A stretch of 64,000 bases of DNA from Anaspis maculata (GCA_949128115.1 OX421961.1:119601050-119665049); one strand, 5' to 3'; counted from the first letter of the stretch, positions 32,800 to 45,029 are shown. Program-made: numbers and translations. Notes: a model not told the origin generated them from the letters alone.

Positions 32800-35700
32800 T
32801 AGAGCCCTACTGCGCACCCTGGTTTCTTCATGTCTTTGGAGCTCTGCTTAGTCCCCTTGCATCATTCCGAGAATTTTTGCTAGTACATCAAGCTTTGGGA
32901 TCACCACGTCAGTGGGAGCACTAGTAAGCTCCCTTATACTTTCATGAGATATTTGGCCCCTATCGAGCCCCTCATCTTCTCTAGTGTAATTTTTGAGCTC
33001 TAATGAGTCCTCTTATGTTTTTTATTGCTTTCAGATTTCCATAAGGTCCCTTTTGCAGTCTTGTGTTATCAAGAGCTTCACTGGGCCCCCTTATTCTATA
33101 TTCAACGTAATTTGAAGCCCTGCTGACCCCCCTTGAATTTTCCATGAAATCCGGAGCAGCAAGCAGCGTTATGCCGTCATGGCATGTTGAAGCCCTATCG
33201 GGTCCCATTGTGCCTTCAGGTGTAGTTGGAGCCCCGTTGAGCCTCCTTATGTTTTTTCATGACTTTCGGAGTAGGTACCAGTAAGCCCCATTTAACGTTA
33301 TTTTGTTATACAGAGCTCCATGGGGCCTCCTTGTCTCTTCAATACCGTTTGAAGTTCTGTTGGGCCCCCTTGCACTTTTCCTATAGGCTTTTAGCAGTAG
33401 TAAGTCCCTTGTGCCTTTATGTTATATTCGACTCCTAATCCCTTGTTTCTTCAAATATAATTTGGAGCCCTAATGAACCCCCTTAGAGCCCTTTGAGCCT
33501 CCTTGTGTCACCAATATCATTTGAAGCCCTACTGAGCCCCCTTGCATTTTTCCGCGACTTTCTGATTTTTATTGAGCCCTGCGTCATTTGCAGCCCTAAT
33601 GAGCCCCCCAATGTGTTTTCATGGCTTGTGCGTTCTTGCATTGCTGGAGGCCCTAGTGTAAGTCCCTTGTGCCTTCATGTGATATACGGAGCCCTATCGG
33701 ACCCCCTTGTGTCCGCAAGTGTAGTTTGGCGCCTAGTGAGCCCTCTTCTTTTTGGTCTGGCTATCAGAGTTCCAGTAAGCCCCTTGTTGCCTTCTTGTGT
33801 TATTCGGAGCTCCATCGGGCCCCTTTTCTCCTCACGTCTTTTGAAGCCCTGCTGAGCCCCCTTACATCTTTCCGCGAGTTTCGGAGCAGTAGCAAGCACC
33901 TTCTGCCTTCGGGTGATATTCGGAGCCCTGTCGGGCCCCATTGTGCAAGCAGATAAGCTTGATTATAAAGAGCTCCATTGGGCCCCCTTGTCGTATTTCC
34001 GTGGCTTTCGGAGCTCTATCGGGTCTCTTTGTACCCTTATGTGTAGTTTGGAGCCCTAACCAGTGCAGTGACTATGCAGTGAGTCCTCTTTTGCCTTTTC
34101 TCGTTATAAAGAGCTACTTGTGTCACCAATATCAGATAAAGTTCTACAGAGCTCCCTTGCACTTTCCCGTGATTTCTGGATTTTTCATGGGCCCCTCCTG
34201 CCCTATGTGTCCATTAGAGCCCTAACGAGCCCCCTCATGTGTTTTCGTGGCTTTCAGAATTCCAGTAAGCCATCTTGTGCGCTTTTGCATTTCTGGAAGC
34301 CCTAGTGTAAGTCCCTTGTGCCTCCATGTGATATACGGAGCTCTATCGGACCCTCTTGTGTCCGCAAGTGTAGTTTGGAGCCCTAGTGAGCCCCTTTGGG
34401 TCCATAAGTATATTTTGGAGCCCTAATGAGCCCCCTTGTGTCCATAAGTATAGCTTGGAGCCCTAGTAAGCCCCCTTTTGTTTTTCCATGACTATCAGAA
34501 TTCCAGTAGGCCCCCTGTTGTCGTCTTATGTCATCCAGAGCGTCAGTGGGCCCCCTTGTTTCTTCAAACGTCTTTTGAAGCCGTGCTGAGCCCCCTTGCA
34601 TCTTTCCGGGCTTTCGGAGCAGCAGTAAGCACCTTGTGCCTTCATGTGATATTCAGAGCCCTATCGAGCCCCCTTGTGTCTTCAAGTGTAGTATGGAGCC
34701 CTAATGAGCCCCCTTGTGTTTTTTCGTAGCTTCCGGAATTCCAGTGAGCCCCTTTTGCCTTTTGTTGTTATTTAAAGCTCCTTGGGCTCCCTTGTGCCGT
34801 TATGTGATATGCGGAGCCCTATCGGACCCCCTTGTGCCGGTCAGTGTAGTTTGGGAGTCCTAGTGAGCCCCTTTTGTTTTTTAATGGCTCCCAGAAACCC
34901 AGTCACCCTCCTTTTGCTTTTTTTGATTATACAGAGCTCCATTGGGCCCCCTTGTTGTATTTCTATGGCTTTTGGAGCTCTATCGGGTCCCCTTCGTACC
35001 CTTATGTGTAGTTGGGAGCCCCAATCAGTCCACTTGTGTTGGCTTTTGAAGTATCATACAGCGGTGAGCCTCCTTTTGCCTTTTTTTGTTGCAAAGAGCC
35101 CCCTGGGCCCCCTTGTGTAACCAATATTTTATGAAGTTCTACGGAGCCCCCTCCCGTGATTCCCGTGATTTCCAGATTCTTGTTAGGCCCCTTGTGCCCT
35201 ATGTGTCGTTAAGAGCCCTAATGAGCCCCATTATGTGTTTTCGTGGCTTTCAGAATTCCAGTAAGCCATCTTGTGCGCTTTTACATTGCTGGAAGCCCTA
35301 GTGTAAGTCCCTTGTGCCTTCATGTGATATACGGAGCTCTATCGGGCCCCCTTGTGCCCGCAAGAGTAGTTTGGAGCCCTAGTGAGCCCCCTTGTGTCCA
35401 TACGTGTAGCTTGAAACCCTAGTGAGCCCCCTCGTTTCCATGAGTGTAGCTTGGAGCCCTAGTGAGCCCCCTTATGTTCTTCAATGCGACTATCAGAGTT
35501 CCAGTGAGCCTCCTGTTGCCTTCTTGTGTCATCCATAGCTACCGTGGGCCCCTGTTTCTTCAACGTCTTTTGAAGCCCTGCATGCTGAGCCCCCTTACAT
35601 TTTTCCGTGGCTTTTGGAGCAATAGTAAGCACCTTGTGCCTCTATGTGATATTCGGAGCCCTCTCGAAGCTCCGTAAGCCCCCCTTGTGTTTTCAATATC

Positions 35701-35830
35701 GTTTGAAGCCTTGCTGAGCCCCGTTGCATTTTTTCGTGGCGTTAGGATCTCTGTCGGAACCCCTTGTATTTGCTTATGATTTTTAGATCCTTTTATTGAG
35801 CCCCCTTGTGTCTTCATGTGTAATATAACT
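32800..35830. repeat. Degenerate minisatellite, basic period 40 bp
   Basis: The consensus unit is roughly GGAGCCCTAGTGAGCCCCCT followed by TGTGTCCATAAGTGTAGTTT. Clean 40-bp steps are visible at 34337, 34377, 34417 and 34457. Other units carry inserts such as TTTTCGTGGCTTTCAGAATT. Higher-order repetition is present: a block with GTGTAAGTCCCTTGTGCCTT and GTGATATACGGAG recurs near 33650, 34295 and 35295. Confidence 0.88.
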
Positions 35831-35854
35831 CCCTTACCTTCCGAAGCCTTCACT

Positions 35855-35994
35855 TGCGACGAATTGTCCGTGAGACGAATTGTCCGCGGGACGAATTGTC
35901 CGCGGGACGAATTGTCCGCGGGACGAACTGTCCGCGGGACGAATTGTCCGCGACGAATTGTCCGCTACGAATTGTCCGCGGGACGAATTGTCCT
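35855..35994. repeat. Right terminal array of 16-bp units
   Basis: The inverted counterpart of the left array: GGACGAATTGTCCGCG units with the shortened CGACGAATTGTCCG and CTACGAATTGTCCG variants at mirrored positions. Only a few point differences separate the two arrays. Confidence 0.92.
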
Positions 35995-36129
35995 AGCACC
36001 GTCTTTGAGCACTGGGTAATTTATAACAGCGGCTCTTCCAGGGTTAGAACTGATGTTCTGATACAACGTATCCCAAGTACAACATTCTTTCTAAAGAAAT
36101 TTACTTTCGCTTGGGCTCAGCTTCAGATT

Positions 36130-36980
36130 CACTTTTCTCAATCTGTGAAGTACCTACCTAAATTAAATTCTCGTTATGTTCCACCAGATTGTATCCAAAT
36201 ACGCCTTTATCATCTAGATACGTTAAACAGCATGTATCATTTTATTCTGACATTGCAGTGTCCAATGCCATAGCTCTTTTGCAAATCTTCTCGGTGAAAC
36301 TTTTATTCCCATAGACGACCGTGTTATTTCAAGTTTCCCTTAGTCCGTAGTGAAATCTGCGTATTTTCAAAAAAAATTGTGCAGGCCTATCTGATAGTAA
36401 CCCTGCGAGAGATCCAGATAAGTAAAATTCACCGCTCCTTCCTAATCTGTAAAGTACCTGAGTTAAACTTTCGTTATGTTGCACCATATTGTGTCCAAAT
36501 ACGCATATCGTCGTGGATATAGAAAGGGGTCGTATGTCACAAAAAATTTTTGAGAGAGCCAGAGAGCCGCCGCTCATACCTATCAGACGCTTGAAGAAAT
36601 CTTTCGTTTCTCATCGTCATCTTATCACAGAAGTTTACAGGTGCAAATCAACGATAGGTAATAGAGATTTTCTTCAAGCGTCTGATAGGTATAAGCGAAG
36701 TTTTTGGCCTTAGAAAAAATTTCGTGACATACGACCTATTACCATATCCACGACGATATATCATCTTGATACGTGAAGCAGCGTGTATTATTTAATCCTG
36801 GCATGCAATGTCCATAGCTGTTGCAAATTTTCCTGGTGAAATTTTCGTTCCCATGAACAACCTTGTTGATACAAATTTCCCCAGGTCCGTAATAAAATCT
36901 TTTTATTTCCTGGATTTTTTGTGTAGATCTATCTGATGATAACCCTGCGAGAGATCCAGATGAGTGAAATACACCGCTCC
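36130..36980. repeat. Tandem duplication within gypsy copy A
   Basis: The segment from about 36140 (CTGTGAAGTACCTACCTAAA) to about 36440 recurs from 36445 to 36980 (CTGTAAAGTACCTGAGTTAA), both ending near an AACCCTGCGAGAGATCCAGA block. Copy B has only one. The second copy carries the MITE at 36505-36758. The duplicated region covers reverse-transcriptase sequence on the minus strand. Confidence 0.8.
36505..36758. mobile_element. 254-bp MITE with ~95-bp inverted arms
   Basis: The ends are ATATCGTCGTGGATAT and its exact inverse. The arms then share GGTCGTATGTCAC and ACCTATCAGACGCTTGAAGA, with differences between. The element interrupts the second copy of the gypsy duplication; the first copy and copy B show the uninterrupted sequence. 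It is non-coding. Confidence 0.82.
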
Positions 36981-37117
36981 TCCTAGAGCATCCAGAATTT
37001 CATTGATACAGCCCATATAGAAATCGACATTCTGTACTGATCGATTCACCGATTGATAATTCACTCCATATCCACCTCCACATCACTCGCCACTTTTTGT
37101 GTTTGTCTCTGTATAGT

Positions 37118-38720
37118 ACAAGAAAGATAGATTTCAACTTCGGAATAAATATGGACGTGCTGAAAATTTGATATCCTGATCAGAATTGAGTGCTCTACAA
37201 CATATCCAAAATCGCCGTAAATCGCACCCGGGGGTTTTGAGTTATTGGAGGGGGGGTAAAAAATTGCAAATACACTATAATTTGACGCATCATATCCCGT
37301 TGATACCATTTTGGCACAAAAAATGTCGATCACTGTTGAAGGGGGGTCGTGGGGGGGCGAAGCCCTGCTAGGTGGTCTATTTGGTTTTTCTGGCCATGTA
37401 GAACCGATCACGACAAGTTTGGTATCTTTTCCGACTATATTTAATCTCTTGAACTCGAATCCGATGGGTTAATTTGGATAAAAGCAAGTTTGAACAAGTT
37501 AACTTAAAAAAACTTGTTTTTTCTTTGAACATTTTGACGAATTTTTTTTTCACTGTTAGATGTGAAAATCTTTGAAAATTTTCAGAAGCCATTGAATTGG
37601 AGTGTATTCTTCACGAAAATCATCTACTCAATGTTTGATTTTGTTTCTCGAGTTTACAAAATCGGGTTGAACTTGAACCGGCCCGGCGCCGCTTCTACTA
37701 ATGACCAGAACACGACAACATGCACCTTTAAAAATGAAAATAGCATAAACTATTGGAAAACTAATAACTTATCTTTGAAAATTCGAGGATTTGTGCAGAA
37801 CTGAACTCCCTATAACATGAACAAAATCGCCGTGGATCGCACTGCAGAATTTTGAGTTATTCGAGGAGGAGGATAACATTTTGTCAAGATTCGTACTCTA
37901 TGAACTGTTACCTTTCCTCTCAAATAACTCAAAACCCTGCAGTGCGATTCATGGCGGTTTTGTTGATGTTATAGGGAATTCAATTCTGCACCGATCGTCA
38001 AATTTTCAAAGATAAGTTATTATTTCTTTAATAGTTTGAGCTATTTTCATTGAAAGGTGCATGCTGTAGTGTTCTGGTCAGTAGCAGACGATGCGTCGGG
38101 CCGGCTCAGGTTCAAACCGATGTTTTAAACTCGAGAAACAAAATGGAACATCAAGTAGATGATTTTTGTGAAGAATACACTTCAATTCAATGGCCCCTGA
38201 AAACTTTTCAAAGATGAACACCTCTAACAGTGAAAAAAAATTCGTCAAAATTATCAAAGAAAAAACAAGTTTTTTCAAGTTAACTTGTTCAAACTTGTTT
38301 TCACCCAAATTAATACATCGGATTCGAGTTCAGGAGATTAAATATAGTCCAAAAAGATACCAAACTTGTCGTGATCGGTTCTACATGGCCAGAAAAACAA
38401 AATGGACCACCTAGCAGGGCTTCGCTCCCCCCACGACTCCCCTTCAACAGTGATCGACATTTTTTGTGCCAAAATGGTATCAGCGGGATATGATGCGTCG
38501 AATGTTAACGTATTTGCTTCCAATGGATTGACGGGTTTCATCCCCTCCATTTCAAGTTGCAATTTTTCACCCCCCCTCCAATGACTCAAAACCCCCGGGT
38601 GCGATTTTTGGCGATTTTGGATATGTTGTAGAACACTCAACTCTGAACAGAATATCAAATTTTCAGGACGTCCATATTTTTTCCGAGGTTTGGCCGATTT
38701 TTTTACTATTTTTCCTGTAC
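37118..38720. mobile_element. Fold-back element, CCTCGGAATAAATATGGACG family, copy 1
   Basis: A 1.6-kb palindrome centred near 37900. The outer arms contain TTCGGAATAAATATGGACGT, a CGCACCCGGGGGTTTTGAGT block, GAACCGATCACGACAAGTTT and CAAGTTTGAACAAGTTAAC. The two ends differ: the left continues into AAGAAAGATAGATTT, the right into AAAAAAATCGGCCAAACC (inverse sense). Copy 2 (49543-54440) has the same two end types swapped, so it is in the opposite orientation. No coding capacity. Confidence 0.85.
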
Positions 38721-40083
38721 CAGTATTATTATCAAGAAGCGGCCTTGACTATTCAGGAATCGATTTTTTATTTAGCTCGTCTGCAAATAACTTGTCAGTT
38801 TGTTTATCGATCTCATCTTGTTGTGCATATGGTAATCTATACGGCTTTACGTGAACAGGTGTTGCATCTGGTTGAACCCTTATATGCTGTTCCGGCACTT
38901 CCGCAATTGCAGGTTATTCTCTTGATAAAACAAATCCGCGAATTTAAAAATCATCTTATTACCGCATTCTTTTTCTTTCTATTCAGATTGTCGTAATTGA
39001 TTTATTAATTGGATATTCATTGAGTCCAAAGAAATAGAATTTGATGAGATGTGCCCAGAATGGCCAATATGATGTTATTCTACAACGGCTTCAATTTTAA
39101 TCAATACGTTCTGCTGCACGAGCAGTGATCATGAATCACCTGTTTAGAAATTCTTGATTTGGGAGTTTTGGTTATAAATAAGTCTCTCCTAATAAGCAAG
39201 AATTGTGAATCACTGTGACGTTTTCATCCAAAAGATTGCAGCTCCCAATCATTATTGATGTTTTTCTTCCAAAATCGCAAGTTCCCGATAAGCAGCCGTT
39301 TCAGGTGTAGGTGCAGGTGAAAAGTTTAGTGCTCCAGTTGACTGTATTACCTAAATTAGTTTTCTCTTCTCCGCGCTATGCTTAGCACATGTTTTATAGT
39401 GTCGTTTTTGTTGCACGCCACTTTTCAAGGTCACTGAACGCAATTGTGATCCTAGATAACCGTCGGCCACTACATCGGTCAAGCCCTTCATGTACGAAAT
39501 AGTGGAGGCACCATCTTCAAAAGTCAATCTCATTTTATTCCCAGGAGATTATGGTTCTTTGGAAGAAAATTCAAAAATCAGTGAGTGTGCTCTGTTTAGA
39601 TAGCGACCTTTTGGCTCAGTACGTATTTTTTTGGCTCAGCCATTTTTTTCAACTCCAGAAAATCGCAAGTAGTTTTCCATGTACCAGGCCAGTTCTTCTC
39701 AGCTTTTGTTCATTGACGGCTGGCATAAGCTATAAGTTTATCATCATCCTTTCACAGTATTGCCCCGAATGCAAAACCTGATGCGTCTGTTATCAAAATA
39801 AATTGTTATTCTCTGAAGAAATTTGAAAATTGTAAGACTGGTAGGTGAATTAGAGCCGATTTTAGTATTTAGTATCTCAAAAGCATTTTGGCATTCTTGT
39901 GTCTGTCCAAACTCGATGCCTTTTTTTCAAGTGAATTAGAAGTGCTGCAGTATGTGCAAAACGGCCGATACACCGCCGATGGTGATTTGCAAATGTGACA
40001 AAACGTTTCTTCCCGAGTTCGTCTTCTGAGCGCTGTGTTATTTTGCATTAATGCAGTTCTTCCAGAGTCAGGACAACGTTCAA

Positions 40084-40450
40084 CTATTCTTTCTGGAAAA
40101 ATTCACATTTGCTTGGGTTCACTTTCAGATTCACGTTTCTTGATCTGTAAAATATCTCAATTGCATTCTCGTCATATTGTGTGTCATCATGAGTTCCGAA
40201 TGTTGTGCAAACTGCAAATACGCACATATCGTCTAGATACGTAAGACAGCGTGAATTAGTTGATCCTAACATGCAATGCTCATAGCTCTTGCACATTTTT
40301 CTGGTGAAACTTTCGTTCCTATGGGCATAGGCAACCGTAATAATTCAAATTTCTCCCGGTCTGCAGTGAAAGCTGTGTATTTCCTAGAAATTTTTCGTGC
40401 AGATCCATCTGATAGTAACCCTGCGAGAGATCCAAATGAGTGAAATACAC
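40084..40450 (-). pseudogene. Gypsy-type reverse transcriptase fragment
   Basis: Minus-strand translation across frames shows HLDLSQGYYQMDLHEKF near 40445-40395, a TADREKFEYY-like block in another frame, and the catalytic-box variant CLTYLDDMCVFA near 40235. It ends with LKVNPSKCEFFQKE near 40100, a signature of Ty3/gypsy reverse transcriptases. At least two frame changes and internal stops separate these blocks, so this is a dead copy. Confidence 0.8.
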
Positions 40451-40599
40451 CGCTTCTCTTAGGGCATCCAGAATTTTATCGATACAGGGCAGAGGGAAAT
40501 CGTCATTTTTTATTCCAAATTAAGCGTCGGCTTTGCCTGGAGTGGATTCAAAAAGTGCTATTCCGTGAACTTTGATTTTTTGTGACACACCTATTTCTT

Positions 40600-40690
40600 C
40601 GCTTCCTGGAATAATGCTTTCCAATATGACGCTAATCGAAGCACCGCAATCTAATAAAAACTGATATTTCTTCGAATTTCACGTACACCA
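40600..40690 (-). pseudogene. Retroelement aspartic protease remnant
   Basis: The minus strand encodes FLLDCGASISVI around 40665-40630. It resembles the D-(T/S)-G-A active-site stretch of retroelement proteases, with a cysteine in place of T/S. Its position between the gag-like and reverse-transcriptase parts fits. It is a short and decayed match. Confidence 0.5.
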
Positions 40691-41017
40691 ATGAAATAAT
40701 ATACTGATACTTCCCGCGTCATTGTGGATTATCCTGCTGGAAATTGAAAATTCATCAAACTTTTCAATAATCGTTTCTTTCCATTATTATGCTGCGCCTC
40801 CGGTGTCGTTGCTCTCGTTCACTTTTTCTATCTTCTACACTTTGAACTTCCACAAGTTCGTTGTGACCCAGTTCAGAAAATGAGCGCATGCTACTTCACC
40901 TACTTTTCAGTACTAATCTTGAATTTGCATCGAGATTTGAGCCATCTTTTGCTTCTTTCCTACAACGCAATGCCCCCAAAAAGGATATAGCTATTCGGCG
41001 TGCCGCATCATCAAATA

Positions 41018-41459
41018 TTAATGCAATTTGGCGAAATAATGGCTCGGGCAAGGCGCACGGCCCACAGCTCCTTTGAAAGAACCCATCATTGAGCTTTCTT
41101 TGTATTCTCCAGGCTCCGCCGACCGGCGAGATCGAGGGATTGTTAGACCGTCCGACTGATGCCTATCCCACTCAAGGTATCTGGCCGTAAAATCTACAAT
41201 TTTATGTTGCCATTCGCAAGTGTGCGACATCCAATTCAAATGAGATGCAAAATCGGTACCGTCTGTGCGCCGTGCGCTTCGAGCTGCAATTTGTTGGATT
41301 TTTATATCCAATTCCGACTAAGTGATGTGCTTTCTCATACAGAGAGTCTTCCATATCCATATGAGGGGTTGGTGTAACCGAGAACGAGTTGTAAAAGTTG
41401 ATCTTGTTGATATCGGGGACCATTGCACCTTTGGCTTTTTGAGGGCATAAAATGCGCAC
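41018..41459 (-). pseudogene. Gag-like remnant of copy B
   Basis: Two overlapping open frames on the minus strand (41459-41202 and 41311-41018) lie where gag would be, upstream of the protease remnant. The text includes ARYLEWDRHQSDG, but I see no zinc knuckle, so assignment rests mainly on position. Confidence 0.35.
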
Positions 41460-41520
41460 TCTATCGTCGGTGCTTGGCGCGCAGCAGCGGCCAAGAACTT
41501 TATATGCACCCTTTACAAAT

Positions 41521-44126
41521 AGTTACAATAAGAGTGTAGTGTATTAAAAGAAAATCGTTAAATCTCGGATAAATAGCCAGTAAAGTTGGCCATAAATCCG
41601 TCACCATCTACCCCCATAGATTTCCAATAAAGTGCTTTCGTTGGTTTCTTTTGGCCGATGCACATTTTGTTGCACAGGAGCGGTTTTATTTAGGAATTTT
41701 GACTGGCGCGGATTTATGGCGTATATACAAGAGAAACACATTCTGGTCCTTGACAAGGGAAATAGTGTGTGGAAGAAGCAAAATCGACCGGCTCGCTATT
41801 TTATGCGCTCGGCTCTGAACCGGTGCCAAGTCTTAGTTCTGCTTAGGCAATTCCAACTCAGTACCTGCTTTCAAGCCAACATCCCTGATTCGAGAGAAAG
41901 CGCGGAAAATCGCAAGACTGGCAAACGCAATCAGACCCGAGGTTATTTGCCCGAAACAAAGCTGGGGATATTCGATTTTAATACGAAACGTGTTAATTTA
42001 ATATGCTAAGCTCAACAGTCAGGTCTTTATGAGAAAACTAATTAAATTAAAACTCTCCCAAAGTCGTCTTGTTGAAAGTACAATTCAAATATGTTCTCCG
42101 CGTTTCGAGAAAATTCCACCCTTCCCTTCCTTCTGCCGGGTGCCGCTGGAAAATGACAAGATGTTAACTTCACCTGATTTAACCCGAAATGCCCGACCAA
42201 CCGAGCAGAAAATATATTAATTGCTCGCGTCTACTCAAGCACAAGCCTTTCTCCTCCATTGTTATCATCAAGTAATAATTGCGGGTTATCATCATCACCC
42301 CGCGGGTTAATTAGAGATCCATTTTGGCTGCAAGAGGAACCAAACTCCCTGCAAACTCCGGAGCAGACAAGAAGAAAATTTCCCGATATTACACCACCCA
42401 GAGAGAGTAGCGGAAAATCCTCTCGCTCTGCCCGGTCGTTAGGTAATTGCTAATCGCACGCAATACCATTAGCGGAAGAGAAAAGGTCTCCTTTGCCTAT
42501 ATACCTACTCAAGAATTCCAAGAGTCCTCCGACCTTTGCGTGAAATTCCGGGATCTTCTTAATTAAAACATAATAAAACAAAACTGCGAGGAAGGGGCGC
42601 CGTGCACGGAGGACCTGCTCTCTCTCCGTGTATTTTAATTATGAATTCATGGCCTGGATCTCCTATTGTACACTTCGCAACTTAGATTAAATATTTCTTT
42701 TTAACAAGCTCCCAGAAACGCGAGTCGCATTTAATCCGACTGCAAGGCAGAGTGCGTAATTAAAGTTCTTGGCAGACCAGGTGAGTGCCAGGGGAACACG
42801 AGCTATCCGCCTTGAAATGCTCATGGAGAACTTGTCACGAATTTCTTAGATAATAATATGCACCTATTTTTGAACCATAGACACAGTAATCTGAAATCTA
42901 AGTTCTGGAGTAGATACTAGCGAGGGAAACAAATGACAGCATGACATTCGAGCATTCTTGGTCGCAAAAAATGTCTTGGTACACACTTGACCTGACCTAA
43001 CCATCACTTGATAAAAAAAAGGTTTTGGGAGATGTTGCCAACCGTTCGGGGGTGGGTTCTGGTTGGCTTTTTAATAGTTCACCTTGACGTTCTGTGTTTC
43101 TAGCCTTGAGCGGCATCTTCTCATTGTGTTGAGCTGCCACCTCTGCGTCATCGTGTTAAAGTCAGCACAAAGGCAAAAAATGACAAGGTTGGGAATTATG
43201 GAAACAGAATCAAAACTGTGCAACAAGCTTTCCTGAAACGAAAGCAGCCCATGCATGCACACGCGAAATAATTAGGTATTGTGCTTTTTTTGTGCAACGT
43301 GAATGAAAAACGACCTTTAGTTCCAGCGCGCTCAAATGCCCATCGGCACCCTGCAAAGCCACAAACGGTGGAAAATATTAAATCTGTTGGCTGCTGCTGG
43401 GGGGTGCATGGTGTAGTGGTGCAGGCGAGCTCTATTCCGCTTATATTTCGCCAGCAGTTTGCAGTTTATTTTATTATCGAGTTACGTAATTGCGTTTGAA
43501 AGTTCTTTGAGTCGCGGTTTCCTGGGATTTACTGCAACGTTCTGCTTTATATTATCAAGTCCTTTTTAACAGTGTTTGCCGGTTGTTTTTTTTTTCATGT
43601 AACTCCATCGATATTTTCATAAGGTCGCGTTTGGTGACTGTTTTATTGCGTCCTCTACCACTGACGTTGACAAAAAAAACCATTTCAAACAGAACGAGCA
43701 AAAATAGAAACAAAGGATCGGTTTTTGTGTTTTCTGGACTCAATGATGCTGAAGTTTGGATACGAGTGAGGCTAAGGATAGAATGTTGGAAATGAAAGGT
43801 TGAGAGCAGGAGCTGTTAGTTTGGTAGCCAAAAACCTCGTCATCTGATTAGTAACGCACATGAAGGTATAAACGAGGTTATGAAGGCGTTTTGGCTAGCC
43901 AATACAAAATATCAACTGTGGACAAGTTCTAGACTTTAATTGAGAGAATTGAAAGAGAATAATTGTTGAAAACTTTCTTCAGGGTCACAACTTTGAAAAG
44001 GGCGAGACATCGATTGATGATTGATTTGATTTTTCTTGCAGCGCCAGTGGCGTACCCACTTTGAAAAATTTTTTGGGCGGTCTGAAAACTTCCAAACACA
44101 AATATCCCGAAAACGGTGCATCCCAT
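41521..44126. other. Low-copy DNA without a recognised gene
   Basis: No second copy is seen in the window. It is GC-richer with many TTAATTA/TAATTAAA motifs (41990-42790). The longest frame (41632-42009 plus, 125 codons) has no recognisable domain. One 22-bp block near 43968-43989 (GAAAACTTTCTTCAGGGTC) recurs at 45143 on the far side of the next element. Confidence 0.4.
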
Positions 44127-45029
44127 GGTGCGTTCGGCTTGGCTGTTCTAGTGACTCTTTTTGCTCTGAACACTCCAAATTGTTCGGGTTCGTCCAAATG
44201 GAGTGAAGAGAGTCAACTCGGTAGCGTTCGGGTTGCGTAGAGTGGAGTGCATCGAGCTCACTCTACGTGCACCACCTTTTCACTCGGGGCGGAGGGAGCT
44301 TGGAATGGAGTCATTTGTTTGAGAGGTTACGTTTTGCTGTGTTTTGCTATTTTTCGGTGCTGTGGACTGTCGGCTTTGTACCAACATGGATAATTGGATG
44401 ATAAATGGAATGATGTGATCGTTTCGCAAGAGACGTACAGGGTGATTTGTGAGACTGACGGTAATATTGTGGTGGCCGGGAAAAAAGACCATTGTTGATT
44501 CTTGTTGATTTTAACCCGGCGCTTGGTGGGGTAAAAAGCACCCAAGCAAAATTTCATGTCGTTTTATTTCGATGTGTATACTCACTTCACTCCCCCGCTT
44601 CCCAGTACCTTCAAGTGGCTACGTCTTCCATTCGGCTATCACAGCTCATACGTCGCCGTCGCGTCGGCAGAAATTAGCCGTTTAAGTTGAACTCGGGTGA
44701 TTATGAGGCGACTAGGTGACAGGGAACGTTCAGCTTGTGCTTGCACCATTCACTCCGCATCACGTGACCTGAACTCCAACTCCACTCCCAAGGCCAGAGT
44801 TACAGCTTTTGGCGCCCAATGTGAAGTTCTGTAATGCGCTCTTTGAAAATTGCACAAATTGTGAGTAAAAAAGCGCAAAATTCTTGCGAGATATTAGAGA
44901 GATAAAGGATAAAGGGCACCCAGGCACCCCCCAAAAGTTTGGCGCCCAAGGCGGTCGCCTTGCTCGCCCCACCCTAACACCGGCCCTGTCCACTCTACTC
45001 GATCCACTCCATGTCAGGCCGAACGCACC
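44127..45029. mobile_element. 903-bp element with short GGTGCGTTCGGC inverted ends
   Basis: GGTGCGTTCGGC at 44127-44138 is exactly inverted at 45018-45029. Next to the ends are paired GGAGTGNATCGAG/CTCGATCCACTCC-type blocks, giving wider but weak symmetry. The interior is non-coding. The size and ends suit a MITE, possibly hAT-derived. No clear target duplication beyond AT on both sides. Confidence 0.55.

Larger units (their letters stand above)
32554..35999. mobile_element. 3.4-kb TIR element filled with ~40-bp minisatellite
   Basis: Inserted in gypsy copy A with an 11-bp direct repeat CGTCTTTGAGC on both sides (32543-32553 and 36000-36010). The empty site is recognisable in copy B near 40020. 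The ends are about 140-bp inverted arrays of a 16-bp unit, and the 3.1-kb interior is almost entirely a degenerate minisatellite. There is no coding capacity; frames such as TNCPRDELSA or GPDRAS are translations of the repeats. The class of transposon is unknown. Confidence 0.82.
29930..37040 (-). mobile_element. Gypsy-type relic, copy A, broken by three insertions
   Basis: Three separated pieces (about 29930-31018, 32250-32542 and 36011-37040) align in order and orientation with the single block at 39020-40500. They are therefore one ancient element cut by a LINE fragment, a minisatellite element and a MITE. On the minus strand the 36-kb piece encodes reverse-transcriptase remnants full of stops. 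Copy A also has about 400 extra bp at 30245-30650 that copy B lacks, and a tandem duplication at 36.1-37.0 kb. No LTRs were recognised. Confidence 0.7.
39020..41520 (-). mobile_element. Gypsy-type relic, copy B
   Basis: On the minus strand, remnants appear in gypsy order: gag-like (41459-41018), protease-like (about 40690-40600), reverse transcriptase (about 40450-40084) and RNase H-like decay (about 39780-39650). All are broken by stops and frameshifts. The 39.0-40.5 kb part aligns with copy A. LTRs were not recognised, so the ends are approximate. It is clearly older than the gypsy element at 45.6-54.8 kb. Confidence 0.7.

Noticed and set aside
32554..35999. CRISPR array
   Set aside because: The repeats are contiguous or degenerate with no unique spacers of even length, and the context is a eukaryotic transposon.
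32484..36273. Frames with RDELSA/TNCPRDELS repeats and many proline/serine-rich frames between 33 and 35.8 kb
   Set aside because: All lie in the 16-bp terminal arrays or the 40-bp minisatellite and change frame with the repeats; no protein family is matched.
43380..43440. tRNA-like GGTGTAGTGGT stretch
   Set aside because: No matching B box at the right distance and no cloverleaf could be drawn; no tRNA was found anywhere in the window.
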